A stretch of DNA of 64,000 nucleotides, from positions 62,001 to 126,000 of the forward strand of contig JADLBC010000008.1 in assembly GCA_020847985.1 (NCBI GenBank). Reading direction: 5' to 3'. This stretch comes from Dehalococcoidia bacterium. GTDB taxonomy: Bacteria > Chloroflexota > Dehalococcoidia > Tepidiformales > Tepidiformaceae. The position numbers and the translations under genes are program-made. The notes under the pieces are model-generated. The model was not told the DNA's origin. It searched no databases and was given only the letters and a program-made list of their open reading frames with translations. The first letter of the stretch is position 1. Each line of letters opens with the position of its first letter. Positions 49,426-58,126 of the stretch are shown here, in pieces.

Positions 49426-50946
49426 CTAGCGGATGATGCTCACCAGGTCCTGCAGCATCTGGTCGCTCGCCGTGATCACCCGCGACGACGACTGGAAGCC
49501 GCGCTGGGCCACGATGACGTTCGTGAACTGCTGCGCCAGGTCCACGTTCGAACCTTCGAGCGTGCCCGTGTTCACCGTGCCGCGCCCGTTCGAGTTCGGC
49601 TGCCCGATGATCGGGTCGCCCGAGTTCGCGCTCGGGTTCCAGAGGTTCTGCCCCGCGCGCATCAGGCCGCCCGCGTTCACGAAGTTCGCCAGCGCCAGCT
49701 GCCCGATCACCCGGTTCGAACCGTTCGAATAGATGCCCGAGACCTCCCCCGAGCTGCCCACCGCGAAGCTCACCAGCGCGCCCGCCGGGAAGCCGTCGTT
49801 GTTCGTCAGGTTCACCTGGCTCTCCCCGGCGAACTGCGTGAGGCTCGAAAGGTCCAGCGTCACGTTCTGCGGCGTCGATGCCCCCGTGCCGCTCACGTCC
49901 AGCGTCATCGTCGGCAGCGAATTGGTGCCCGCCCACTGCCCGTTCGTGCTGAATTCCACGGGCGCCGGCGAAGTCCCCCCCTGTGCCACTTCGATCGCCA
50001 TCGTGCCGGCCGCGACCGTCGCGCCCGCCTTGATCGTCACGCCAGGAATGAGCGTGTTGTTCGTGCCGTTCGCCGCGAGCGACCCCGTGATCGGCGCCTC
50101 GGGCGTGCCCGCGCCCCACGTCGAAGGCGGCGTGAAGGTCGCCGGCGTGAACACGGCCGATAGCGTGCCCGCCGTCAGCGTCACATTCCAGGTGCCCGGC
50201 CGGAGCGTGTTCGGCGTGCCCGTCACGCTCGCGCCGGCCGCCGCGAAGTCGCCCGTCGGGGCCGGCGTGAACGACGCCGAGCTCGAGCTATCGCGAACCG
50301 CCCACATGTTCGGGGCCATCTTCGTGAACGTCACCTTCACCGAATGCGCCACGCCCAGCGAGTCATACGCCGTCACCGTCGTGTTCACCGATTGGCCGAC
50401 CGGTACCGAAGCATCGAGGTTGCCCGCGAAGTGCATCTCCGTCGAAGCCTGCGCGCTCACCTGCGTGCCGAACGGGATCTCGATCGGTGTGAGCGGCGTC
50501 TGCGTGTCCACCGCGCCCGTCGCATCCGCCGTCCAGCCCATCACCCGCAGGCCCGTCACCGGGTTCACCAGGCCGCCATCGACGCCGATGTCGAACGCCC
50601 CGTCCCGCGTGTAGAAGTTCCGCTGGCCATCCGAGACCACGAAGAAGCCATCGCCCTGGATGGCGAAGTCCGTCAGCTTGCCCGTCGACTGGATCGAACC
50701 CTGCGTCATGATCGTGTCGATGCCGCCGAGGTTCATGCCCAGGCCGATCTGCGCCGGGTTCGTGCCGCCCCGGCCGTTCTGGGGCGAGCTCGCCCCTTTG
50801 ATCGTCTGCCCCAGGATGTCCTGGAAGGTCACGCGGCTCGACTTGTAGCCGATCGTGTTCACGTTCGCGATGTTGTTCCCGACGACATCCATGAAGCTCA
50901 TGTGGTTCTTCATGCCGGAAATCGCCGAGAAAAGTGCGCGCATCAT
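49426..50946 (-). CDS. flgE: Flagellar hook protein FlgE
   Basis: FlgE forms the universal joint between rod and filament. The 506-residue protein starts MMRALFSAISGMKNHM, has the rod/hook signature VVGNNIANVNTIGYKSSRVTF, the DFAIQGDGFFVV motif, a variable central part (about 150-400), and the C-terminal coiled-coil LEGSNVDLAQQFTNVIVAQRGFQS. Two ATGs in tandem (50946 and 50943) follow GGAGGAAGGG. It is the last gene of the flagellar operon. It has no Sec signal, as expected for a type III export substrate. Confidence 0.96.
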   Translation of the reverse strand: MMRALFSAISGMKNHMSFMDVVGNNIANVNTIGYKSSRVTFQDILGQTIKGASSPQNGRGGTNPAQIGLGMNLGGIDTIMTQGSIQSTGKLTDFAIQGDGFFVVSDGQRNFYTRDGAFDIGVDGGLVNPVTGLRVMGWTADATGAVDTQTPLTPIEIPFGTQVSAQASTEMHFAGNLDASVPVGQSVNTTVTAYDSLGVAHSVKVTFTKMAPNMWAVRDSSSSASFTPAPTGDFAAAGASVTGTPNTLRPGTWNVTLTAGTLSAVFTPATFTPPSTWGAGTPEAPITGSLAANGTNNTLIPGVTIKAGATVAAGTMAIEVAQGGTSPAPVEFSTNGQWAGTNSLPTMTLDVSGTGASTPQNVTLDLSSLTQFAGESQVNLTNNDGFPAGALVSFAVGSSGEVSGIYSNGSNRVIGQLALANFVNAGGLMRAGQNLWNPSANSGDPIIGQPNSNGRGTVNTGTLEGSNVDLAQQFTNVIVAQRGFQSSSRVITASDQMLQDLVSIIR

Positions 50947-51079
50947 AGTGAGTCCGATCCCTTCCTCCGGCGGCTCACGCCGGATTCACTGGTGAGCGCG
51001 TGCCTTCTCCCCGGGGGAGTCGGCCGTTCGCGCTTCGAAATCGGGCCTCCGTCAAGCGGACCGGCCCAGGTCACCGCCG

Positions 51080-51454
51080 TCAGCCAACGACGACGGAATC
51101 GACGTTCGTGAAAACGCGTTGACCCCCACCTCCTGTGTCCAGTGCCGTCACGATCGTCCGCTCGCGGACATCCACCACCACCGCCAGGCCGTCGAGCATG
51201 ACCACGCTGTTGCGCGCGCCCTTCTCCGCGGCCCGGTCGATGGCCGTGCTGAGCCGGTCCATACGAGCGGAATCGAGCCCCAGTTCGCGCCGGTCAATGC
51301 GCTTCTGGGCGTGCCGGCTGAGCCGGACTTCCTCCTGCGCCCTCCCGAGCGCGTCTTCGAACGATGTCCCCGAAGGGCTCTGCCGGGCTGTTCCGCCCGC
51401 GGGATACCGTCCCGCCGCACCCGGTCCATAGATGCCGGCGGCCTGCAGCGCCAT
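51080..51454 (-). CDS. Flagellar operon protein of the TIGR02530 (flg_new) type
   Basis: This is a 124-residue protein. The second half carries the family pattern VRLSRHAQKRIDRRELGLD, MDRLSTAIDRAAEKGARNSVVMLDGLAVVVDVRERTIVTALD and VFTNVDSVVV. This small protein is found between flgD and flgE in Firmicutes and other flagellar operons; its role is not settled. It overlaps flgD by ATGA. Confidence 0.87.
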   Translation of the reverse strand: MALQAAGIYGPGAAGRYPAGGTARQSPSGTSFEDALGRAQEEVRLSRHAQKRIDRRELGLDSARMDRLSTAIDRAAEKGARNSVVMLDGLAVVVDVRERTIVTALDTGGGGQRVFTNVDSVVVG

Positions 51455-51999
51455 CAGCGCACCTCCGCCAGCGTGAACATGTCCACCGCCCGCCCGCCGA
51501 TCATCAGCATCGGAATGCCGTCGGCGCCCATCGCCACCCGCTCCACCACCCCGCGGATTTCGGTGCCCGCGTTCTGCGCATCGGCCGCCGCAGCGATCAC
51601 CCGGTCATCCTGGTTCACCGATACGCGCTGCGCGCTGCTCAGCTTTTCGAACGGCTGCCCGTAGATCTCCCGCCCGACCTGGTCCCGCGTGATGGCGATC
51701 GCATCGACCGTCTTCCCGATGACCGTCTTGCCGATGAGCCCGGCCGCGCTCGAGAGCTCCTGCATCCCCTGCAGCACCTTCACCCCGGCGGCCATCGCCT
51801 TCGTCTGGTTCAGCGATTCGAACTGCGCCATCTGCGCCATGAAGTCCGAATCCTTCTGCGGTTCCAGCGGGTTCTGGTTCCGCATCTGCGCGATGATCAG
51901 CTTCATGAAGTCGACCGACCCCATGTCCTGCGTCGCGCCCTTCGAAGGCTTGTAGGTCGTGTTCTGCAGTGCCGTGACCGGGTCCACATCCAGCGCCAT
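51454..51999 (-). CDS. flgD: Flagellar hook-assembly scaffold FlgD
   Basis: FlgD caps the growing hook. The 181-residue protein has the diagnostic N-terminal segment MGSVDFMKLIIAQMRNQNPLEPQKDSDFMAQMAQFESLNQTKAM. The C-terminal domain is shorter than in E. coli FlgD and begins after LIGKTV. It lies 13 bases after fliK and overlaps the next gene by ATGA, matching the usual fliK-flgD-flgE order. Confidence 0.93.
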   Translation of the reverse strand: MALDVDPVTALQNTTYKPSKGATQDMGSVDFMKLIIAQMRNQNPLEPQKDSDFMAQMAQFESLNQTKAMAAGVKVLQGMQELSSAAGLIGKTVIGKTVDAIAITRDQVGREIYGQPFEKLSSAQRVSVNQDDRVIAAAADAQNAGTEIRGVVERVAMGADGIPMLMIGGRAVDMFTLAEVR

Positions 52000-52011
52000 C
52001 GGATTCCTCCC

Positions 52012-53436
52012 TTAGACCCGGTACAGCAGCGCGCCATCGGGGTTGTAGGTCGAACGCAGGCGGTTGTGCCGCTCCACGCTGCCCGTGTCTCCGATGCCGA
52101 GAATGTTCGCGAATTCGCCGTCTGCCGGGCGCTGCCCGCGTTCGGCCCAGGGCGCGCCATCGCTCCCGTTGCCACCCGTTTCCCGTCCGCCGAGCCCGAC
52201 ATACACGCTCGAAAGGTCCAGCCCCTGCCCGTTGAGCAGGCTCGAAAGGTCCGGCGTCGAGCTTCGCAGTAGCGCCACCGCTTCCGGCCGCTCCGCGTGC
52301 ACCTCCACGCGCACGCCTTCGCTCGTCGTGCTGACGTGAATGCGGACGTGCCCGAGCTCGGCCGGGTCCAGCCGGATGACCGCTTCGCCGCCGCCCTCGT
52401 TCACGCGTTCGATGACCGCGCGCGCGACCTGTTCGGTGGGCGCGAGTGGCTGCGCCGGCCGCGGCTCCGCCACCGGAGCGGCCTCCGCCACCGTCTCCGC
52501 CGGGGCGCTGGCATGCGACCGCACGCCTTCGACGCCGCGGACCTCGGTACCGGACGCTGCCTTGACCTCGACATCGAGGTCGGGCGCCGGGCCTGAACCG
52601 GCCACCGCCGGCTGCACGTTCGTCACATTGGCGTTCCCGTCGATGCGGACCACGCCGTTCGTATCCGGGGCGCCAGTCGCGTCGGTGGCTTCACCTGGCT
52701 CCGGCTCCGGGTCCACGTCCAGTGCGATGGCCAGGTCAGTCGCGTTCGCGGGCTCCGTCGTCGTGCGGCGGCGCGGTCCACTTGCGCCCGTGAGCTCGTT
52801 CGCCACGCCCGGTGCCGCCGCCACCGCGACATCGACTGCCGCCGCCGGTTCCGCCCGGGCGGTGATGACCGCGTTCGCCATGCCGTTTGCCGTGAGGGGC
52901 GATTGGGCTGTCGTGTCCGCCGCGTGGGCCGCGTCCGTGGGCTGCTCGCTCGGCGGCAGCGCGGGCGACTCAGCGGCCGGGAGTTCGACCTGGATCTCGC
53001 CCGGTGAGGTCACCCCGGCCGCGGTTGCCGCCGTGCCCGTCGCCGGCACCGGGGGCATCCCCGTCCCCATGCCTTCGCTCCCGAAGATTGCCTGCGCCGG
53101 GCCTTCGGCTCCCGCCCCCTGCGTCGCCACGTTGAGGGTCACGGGCGGCGTCACCGGCGCTGCCGGCAGCCATGCCATCGCCGCGAGGCTTTCCAGCGCC
53201 GCGGCTGCCGTATCGGCATCGCCCTTGGACTGCGTCGTGCCGGGAGAACCGGCTGTGGGCCCCTCCGTCGGGGGTGCCGCCGCGGCGGTTTCGCCCTGCA
53301 ACTCCCCCAACAGCGCTCCGAGAAGCGCCTGGAATGCGCCGTCCGCCGGCGGGGTGTTCGCGCCCTGCACCGGCACGCCGCCGGGCAGGGCCGCAAGCTC
53401 CGCGGCTGGACTGAGTTCGACCATGGAAACCGTCAC
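52012..53436 (-). CDS. fliK: Flagellar hook-length control protein FliK
   Basis: This 474-residue protein is Ala/Pro/Thr/Gly-rich through its first 330 residues, as expected for the molecular ruler part, with a conserved C-terminal Flg_hook domain (VIRLDPAELGHVRIHVSTTSEGVRVEVHAE, then LRSSTPDLSSLLNGQGLDL). FliK measures hook length and switches export specificity through FlhB. The GTG at 53436 overlaps the fliE stop as GTGA; an ATG four codons later is an alternative. The N-terminal part is too low in complexity for homology. Confidence 0.88.
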   Translation of the reverse strand: MTVSMVELSPAAELAALPGGVPVQGANTPPADGAFQALLGALLGELQGETAAAAPPTEGPTAGSPGTTQSKGDADTAAAALESLAAMAWLPAAPVTPPVTLNVATQGAGAEGPAQAIFGSEGMGTGMPPVPATGTAATAAGVTSPGEIQVELPAAESPALPPSEQPTDAAHAADTTAQSPLTANGMANAVITARAEPAAAVDVAVAAAPGVANELTGASGPRRRTTTEPANATDLAIALDVDPEPEPGEATDATGAPDTNGVVRIDGNANVTNVQPAVAGSGPAPDLDVEVKAASGTEVRGVEGVRSHASAPAETVAEAAPVAEPRPAQPLAPTEQVARAVIERVNEGGGEAVIRLDPAELGHVRIHVSTTSEGVRVEVHAERPEAVALLRSSTPDLSSLLNGQGLDLSSVYVGLGGRETGGNGSDGAPWAERGQRPADGEFANILGIGDTGSVERHNRLRSTYNPDGALLYRV

Positions 53437-53720
53437 ATCTGCATCCTGAAGATTTCCTGGTACGCCTCGACCGCCTTGTTCCGGACCGTCGTCGCGAGGC
53501 TCATCGCGAGCGATTCCGTCTCCAGCGCGATCATGACGTCGTGGAGGTCCACGTCCTGGCCCGTCGCCAGCGCGTTGACCTTCGTATTGGCGGAGTCGCT
53601 CACCGACTGGAGTTGACCGATTGCTTGCCCCAGCAGGCCCGCGAACCCCGCGGCCGGTTTCCCTGCCGCCATCCCAGCTTGCGCCGCGACCCCTGCCCCC
53701 TGAATGCGTCCGATCTCCAT
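53433..53720 (-). CDS. fliE: Flagellar hook-basal body protein FliE
   Basis: FliE joins the MS ring to the rod. The 95-residue protein has the family C-terminus VDLHDVMIALETESLAMSLATTVRNKAVEAYQEIFRMQM (in two halves around the LETE helix) and a flexible Ala/Gly-rich N-terminus. It lies after flgC and is coupled to fliK. The length is standard. Confidence 0.95.
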   Translation of the reverse strand: MEIGRIQGAGVAAQAGMAAGKPAAGFAGLLGQAIGQLQSVSDSANTKVNALATGQDVDLHDVMIALETESLAMSLATTVRNKAVEAYQEIFRMQM

Positions 53721-53758
53721 AACAGCCCTCTCCTTCCGCCTACGCCCGCCTGCCCGTC

Positions 53759-54202
53759 TTACCGATTCCCGATGTCCAAAGCCCGTAGGGCCATCTGCTT
53801 AATGGCGTTCAGCACCGTCGCGTTCGCCTGGTACGAACGGTTCGCGCTCGTCAGGTCCGTCATCTCCGTCACGAGGTCGACGTTCGGCAGCTCTACGTAG
53901 CCGTCCTCGTTCGCGTCCGGGTTCGCCGGCTCATACGCCTCGCGCATCGGCGAAGTGGTGTCCGTTGTCACCTGCGTCAGCACCACGCCCGTGCTCGCCT
54001 GCCCGCTGAACTTCGCCACGATGTTCGCGAACGGCAGCGCGTTGTCCGCCGATGCGAAGTTCACCACGTGCCGCTTGTAGGCCCCGCCTTCCGGCGTCCG
54101 CGTCGTGTCGATATTCGCGACATTGCCGCTGACGGTGTCCATGCGAACCCTTTGGGCCGCCAGCCCCGATGTCGTCGCCCGCATCGCGTTGATCAAACCC
54201 AT
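53759..54202 (-). CDS. flgC: Flagellar basal-body rod protein FlgC
   Basis: A 147-residue proximal rod protein: N-terminal INAMRATTSGLAAQRVRMDTVSGNVANIDTTRTPEGGAYKR and C-terminal NVDLVTEMTDLTSANRSYQANATVLNAIKQMALRALDIG, the standard FlgC ends. It has no signal peptide (type III export). It follows flgB by 21 bases. Confidence 0.96.
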   Translation of the reverse strand: MGLINAMRATTSGLAAQRVRMDTVSGNVANIDTTRTPEGGAYKRHVVNFASADNALPFANIVAKFSGQASTGVVLTQVTTDTTSPMREAYEPANPDANEDGYVELPNVDLVTEMTDLTSANRSYQANATVLNAIKQMALRALDIGNR

Positions 54203-54223
54203 GGCCGTCCTCCTCCAATCCGC

Positions 54224-54631
54224 CTAGGCGCCGCGAATGACGTTCCGCAGCGTCGCGATCTTGGTGTTGAGCGCGCTCGCCGCCGCCTGGTACCGCATCT
54301 GCGTCTCCGCCAGCGAAACCATCTCCTGGTCGATGTCCACGCTGTTCCCATCGCGCCGCTGCGTCGTCATCTCCTGCGCCGCCTGGAGCCCGATCTGGTT
54401 GCGCGACGAGCCCGAGGCGGCGATGTGCCGCGCGTTCGTCGTCGCCAGCCGCGAATTCCCCTGCCCGATGGCGCGCTGCAACTGCTGCTCGAACGGGACC
54501 TCCTTCGCGACATAGCCCGGCGTGTCGATGTTCGCGATGTTGTCGCTGATCGCCTGTTGCCGCCGCGAAAGCCCCGTCAGCCACGATCGCGCCGTCTGAA
54601 TCGTCGAATCACCCAGTGGCCCCGTGTTCAT
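54224..54631 (-). CDS. flgB: Flagellar basal-body rod protein FlgB
   Basis: A 135-residue proximal rod protein with LTGLSRRQQAISDNIANIDTPGYVAKEVPFEQQL and the C-terminal DIDQEMVSLAETQMRYQAAASALNTKIATLRNVI. The ATG at 54631 overlaps the fliJ stop as ATGA. In most operons flgB-flgC-fliE precede fliF; here they follow fliJ. Confidence 0.95.
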   Translation of the reverse strand: MNTGPLGDSTIQTARSWLTGLSRRQQAISDNIANIDTPGYVAKEVPFEQQLQRAIGQGNSRLATTNARHIAASGSSRNQIGLQAAQEMTTQRRDGNSVDIDQEMVSLAETQMRYQAAASALNTKIATLRNVIRGA

Positions 54632-55089
54632 TCGCGTCCTTCCCGTTCGGCCATCAGCACGCCGTTGGTGTCGAACCACCGGCGCCCCGCGATGTCGTCC
54701 AGCCGGCGGATGTCCGCCCGGTTCCGTTCGATGCGCTCTTCCTCGACGCGCTTCTCAAGCAGCGATTCCATCGCTTTGCGGTCGCGGCTGCGCTCCCGCA
54801 GCGTCGCCCGCTCCGCTTCCACGTCGTCCAGCGAATGGCGCACGGCCGCATCCTTTGCGGCGATCTCCCGGTCGAGCCGCTGGAGGTAATCGATGATCCC
54901 CTGCCGGGCGACGAGGTCCGCGCCCGCGTCCGTCGCGAGCAGTTCCACGCGCCCCGCGCGGGAGGCGTCCAGTGCCTGCTGCCGCAGCCTCAGCACGCGC
55001 ACGGCGCCCGCGAGTTCCTGCTCCTGGAGCCGTTCCAGCCGCTCACGATGCGCCACCAGCCGCTTCAACCGCTGTGCCGAAAGTGCCAT
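54628..55089 (-). CDS. fliJ: Flagellar export chaperone-like protein FliJ
   Basis: This 153-residue, highly charged, almost entirely helical coiled-coil protein fits FliJ, the central stalk-like component of the FliHI export ATPase complex. Sequence identity is low across this family, so the call relies on length, heptad-rich helices (for example LVAHRERLERLQEQELAGAV) and its position directly after fliI. It overlaps the fliI 3' end by 47 bases in another frame. Confidence 0.85.
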   Translation of the reverse strand: MALSAQRLKRLVAHRERLERLQEQELAGAVRVLRLRQQALDASRAGRVELLATDAGADLVARQGIIDYLQRLDREIAAKDAAVRHSLDDVEAERATLRERSRDRKAMESLLEKRVEEERIERNRADIRRLDDIAGRRWFDTNGVLMAEREGRE

Positions 55090-56425
55090 CGAGGGCCTCC
55101 TCCTCGGGTTCCGCGAACGCCGGGTCCACGGCCAGCAGCCGCGCTACCGCGTCCTCGAACCCCGTGACCTCCTCCGGACGCTGCCGCAGGAAGGCGTTGA
55201 TCGCCGGCATCAGATCGACCGCGCGGTCCACTTCCGCATCTGCCCCACGTACGTATGCGCCGATCGAAATCAGGTCGCGAGCCTCCTGGAAGGCCGCGAG
55301 CAGCCCGCGAAGGCGCCGCGCCGCTTCGTTGTGCGGCTTGCTCGCCACCCGCGACATCAGCCGCGAAACGCTCGTCAGCACATCGATCGGGGGGTAGTGC
55401 CCCGCGCTCGCCAGCGACCGCTTGAGCACGATGTGCCCGTCCAGCGTCGCCCGGCTGATGTCCGCGATCGGTTCGTCCATGTCCTCGCCATCGACGAGCA
55501 CGGTGTAGATCGCCGTGATGCTCCCCTCGGCCGATGGCCCGGCGCGCTCCATCAGGTGCGGCAGCAGGCTGAATACCGAAGGCGGGTACCCCTTGGTCGT
55601 CGGGGGCTCGCCCGCCGCGAGCCCGATTTCGCGCTGCGCCATCGCCACCCGCGTGAGGCTATCGAACAACAGCAGGACATCGTTCCCCTCCGCCCGGAAC
55701 GCCTCCGCGATCGCCGTCGCCGTCCGCGCCGCGCAGAGCCGCATCGCCGCCGGGTTGTCCCCCGTCGAGGCGACGACGATGCACCGGCCCAGCGCGTCCA
55801 GCCCGAGGTCGTGCTCGAGGAAGTCGCGCACTTCGCGCCCGCGTTCGCCGATGAGCGCGATGACCGTGATGTCCGCCGCCGTCCCTCGCGCGAGCATCCC
55901 CAGCAGCGTGCTCTTGCCCACGCCCGAACCGGCAAAGATGCCCACTCGCTGGCCCTTCCCCAGCGTGAGGAAGCCATCCACCGCGCGAACTCCGGACGGC
56001 ATGCTCGTCATAATCGGCTCGCGGTCGAGCGGGTGCGGCGGTTCCGCGTGCACCGGCGTCCAACGCACGCCCGCCAGCTCGGCGCCGCCATCGAGCGGCC
56101 TTCCCAGGCCATCCAGCACGCGCCCCAGCAGCTGCCCACCCGAGGGCGCGCTCGCGTTACGGCCCGTCGCCAGCACCCGCGCGCCCGCTGCCACGGTGCC
56201 GCGGTCGAGCATCGCCACCGTCGCGTGGTGGCCCTGGCTGCCCGCGCATTCGCCCGCCAGAGGCCTCCCCGCCGGGTCCTCGATGAACACGAGCTCGTTC
56301 GGCCGCAGGTTGAGGCCCGCGACCATCGCCATCTCGCCCGAGGCGCGCAGCACACTCCCCGTGCGCCGGTGCACCTCCGCGCTCGCGGCTGCCTCCAGCA
56401 CGGCCTCCAGCGCGCTCACGGTCAT
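55043..56425 (-). CDS. fliI: Flagellum-specific export ATPase FliI
   Basis: FliI powers the flagellar type III export apparatus. The 460-residue F1-beta-like ATPase has Walker A AGSGVGKST (165-173), ALIGERGREV, Walker B VLLLFDSLTRVAMAQREIGLA, and GYPPSVFSLLPHLMERAG. The N-terminal beta-barrel domain begins near residue 20. The C-terminus is unusually extended and acidic, overlapping fliJ. The ATG is coupled to fliH by ATGA. Confidence 0.96.
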   Translation of the reverse strand: MTVSALEAVLEAAASAEVHRRTGSVLRASGEMAMVAGLNLRPNELVFIEDPAGRPLAGECAGSQGHHATVAMLDRGTVAAGARVLATGRNASAPSGGQLLGRVLDGLGRPLDGGAELAGVRWTPVHAEPPHPLDREPIMTSMPSGVRAVDGFLTLGKGQRVGIFAGSGVGKSTLLGMLARGTAADITVIALIGERGREVRDFLEHDLGLDALGRCIVVASTGDNPAAMRLCAARTATAIAEAFRAEGNDVLLLFDSLTRVAMAQREIGLAAGEPPTTKGYPPSVFSLLPHLMERAGPSAEGSITAIYTVLVDGEDMDEPIADISRATLDGHIVLKRSLASAGHYPPIDVLTSVSRLMSRVASKPHNEAARRLRGLLAAFQEARDLISIGAYVRGADAEVDRAVDLMPAINAFLRQRPEEVTGFEDAVARLLAVDPAFAEPEEEALDGTFGTAVEAAGGAS

Positions 56426-57120
56426 GTCTCGTCCCCGCTCGCCGCCGCCAGCGCGAGCTCCATGAGCGAAAGCCGCGCGTCCAGCGATGCGTCCAGCGTC
56501 CCGTGCCGCACATCGATGATGCAGCCGCCGATCTCGACACCCTCGTCCGGACGCACATACCGCGCGGCGTCCGCCACCCGCGCGATCACGGCGTCCGCCA
56601 CGGCCGGGTTCACACGGATGCTCAGCACGTCCTGCCCCGAGGCGGCGCGCAACGCTTCCTCGCAGGCGGCTGCCGTCCTCGCCGGGTCCCCGTCGTAGTA
56701 CTCACCGACGATCCGCCGCGTCGCGAGCATCACCGCCCGTGCGATGAGCGCCGCCGATTGGCCCGCCACTCCCTGCCGGATCGCTTCGCCCGCCTGCCCG
56801 GCCTGGCGCGCGACCTCGACGTACCGTTCGATTTCGCCCTCTGCCTGCGCGCGGCCCTGCTCGTACCCTTCGCGATAGCCCTGGTCCCGCGCACTGCCCG
56901 TCCGCGCCGAGACGTCGCCCAGCATCGCCGCCGCCTGCCGCTCCGCCTCCGCGATGATCTCCGCCGCGCGCGTTTCCGCTGCTTCGATGAGCGCGCCCAC
57001 TGTCGCCAGTGCGCCCGGCGTCGGCAAGGTTTCGCGCGAGCGCTCGCCGAGCACGAACACGTCGTCCGTGCTTTCCGCCGCCGGCCGGTAGACCCGGCCC
57101 GGCCTAGCCGACGAGTTCAT
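56422..57120 (-). CDS. fliH: Flagellar export regulator FliH
   Basis: FliH binds FliI and links it to the C ring. The 232-residue protein has a long central helix (IIAEAERQAAAML...GYREGYEQGRAQAEGEIERY) containing the AxxxG-like spacing typical of FliH, and a C-terminal domain (LIARAVMLATRRIVGEYYDGD...LSIRVNPA) like V-ATPase subunit E. The ATG at 57120 overlaps fliG by 17 bases; an ATG at 57138 is possible. Confidence 0.88.
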   Translation of the reverse strand: MNSSARPGRVYRPAAESTDDVFVLGERSRETLPTPGALATVGALIEAAETRAAEIIAEAERQAAAMLGDVSARTGSARDQGYREGYEQGRAQAEGEIERYVEVARQAGQAGEAIRQGVAGQSAALIARAVMLATRRIVGEYYDGDPARTAAACEEALRAASGQDVLSIRVNPAVADAVIARVADAARYVRPDEGVEIGGCIIDVRHGTLDASLDARLSLMELALAAASGDET

Positions 57121-58120
57121 CGTCGCCACCGCGTGCAATCACGATCTCCTCGGCGTCGTCCAGGCGCCGGATGACCTCGACGATGCGCGATTGCGCCTCT
57201 TCCACCTGCCGCAGCCGCACCGGTCCGGTCGCCTCCATGTCCTCCCGGAGCATTGCCGAGGCGCGCGTCGACATATTGCGCAGGATCGAATCCTTCACGT
57301 TCTCCGGCGTCGCCTTCAGCGCCAGCGAAAGGTCCTTCACCTCGACCTCGCGGAGGATGCGCTGGATCGACTTGTCGTCGAGCAGCGCCACGTTCTCGAA
57401 CACGAACATCCGCTTCTTCACCTGTTCGGCGAGTTCGGGCTCGTTGTCCTCCAGGGCCTCGATGATCGTCTTCTCCGTCATCCGGCTCGATTTCTTGAGC
57501 AGGTTTACAAGCACATCGAGGCCGCCCACGGACTGCTGCTCCCGCGCCGGCTGCAGCACCGCGCTGAGCTTTCGCCGCAGCACTGCCTCGACTTCGGTCA
57601 CGATCTCCGGGTTCGCCCGGTCCATGAGCGCGATGCGCTGGGCCACGTCCGCCGCCATCTCCGAGCTGAGCGTGCTCAGCACCTGCGCCGCCTTCTCCGC
57701 CTGCAGGAACGAAAGCAACAGCGCGATCGTCTGCGGGTGTTCATTGCCCAGGAAGTTCACCAGCTGCTGCACGTTCAGGTGCCGCAGGAACCCGAACGGC
57801 ACCGTCGGCGAGGTCGCCGAGAGCCGGTCGATAAGCTCGGTCGCCTTGTCCTCGCCCAGCGCCAGGCGCAGAAGCTCCTCCGCGAATTCGAAGCCGCCAA
57901 GCGAAATCACGTTCCGCGCCACGGCCGCGTCCTGGAACTCCCCGACCACTTCCTTTCGCTGCTCCGGCTGCAGCTCGCCCATCGCCGAGATCTCCCACGT
58001 CAGGCGCTCGATGTCGTCATCGCTGAGGTGACGAAGCACCTCCGCGGAGCGTTCCTTGCCCAGCGTGATGAGCAGCGCGGCTGCTTTCCTGCGACCGGTG
58101 AGCTTGTCTTCGCGCGGCAT
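57104..58120 (-). CDS. fliG: Flagellar motor switch protein FliG
   Basis: FliG in the C ring transmits torque. The 338-residue protein contains the N-terminal AALLITLGKERSAEVLRHLSDDDIERLT, the middle ARM domain with EHPQTIALLLSFLQ (EHPQ motif) and LVNLLKKSSRMTEKTIIEALEDNEPELAEQVKKRMFVFENV, and the C-terminal torque helix region. Family length is kept. It starts 7 bases after fliF. Confidence 0.97.
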   Translation of the reverse strand: MPREDKLTGRRKAAALLITLGKERSAEVLRHLSDDDIERLTWEISAMGELQPEQRKEVVGEFQDAAVARNVISLGGFEFAEELLRLALGEDKATELIDRLSATSPTVPFGFLRHLNVQQLVNFLGNEHPQTIALLLSFLQAEKAAQVLSTLSSEMAADVAQRIALMDRANPEIVTEVEAVLRRKLSAVLQPAREQQSVGGLDVLVNLLKKSSRMTEKTIIEALEDNEPELAEQVKKRMFVFENVALLDDKSIQRILREVEVKDLSLALKATPENVKDSILRNMSTRASAMLREDMEATGPVRLRQVEEAQSRIVEVIRRLDDAEEIVIARGGDDELVG

Positions 58121-58126
58121 GGCGCC

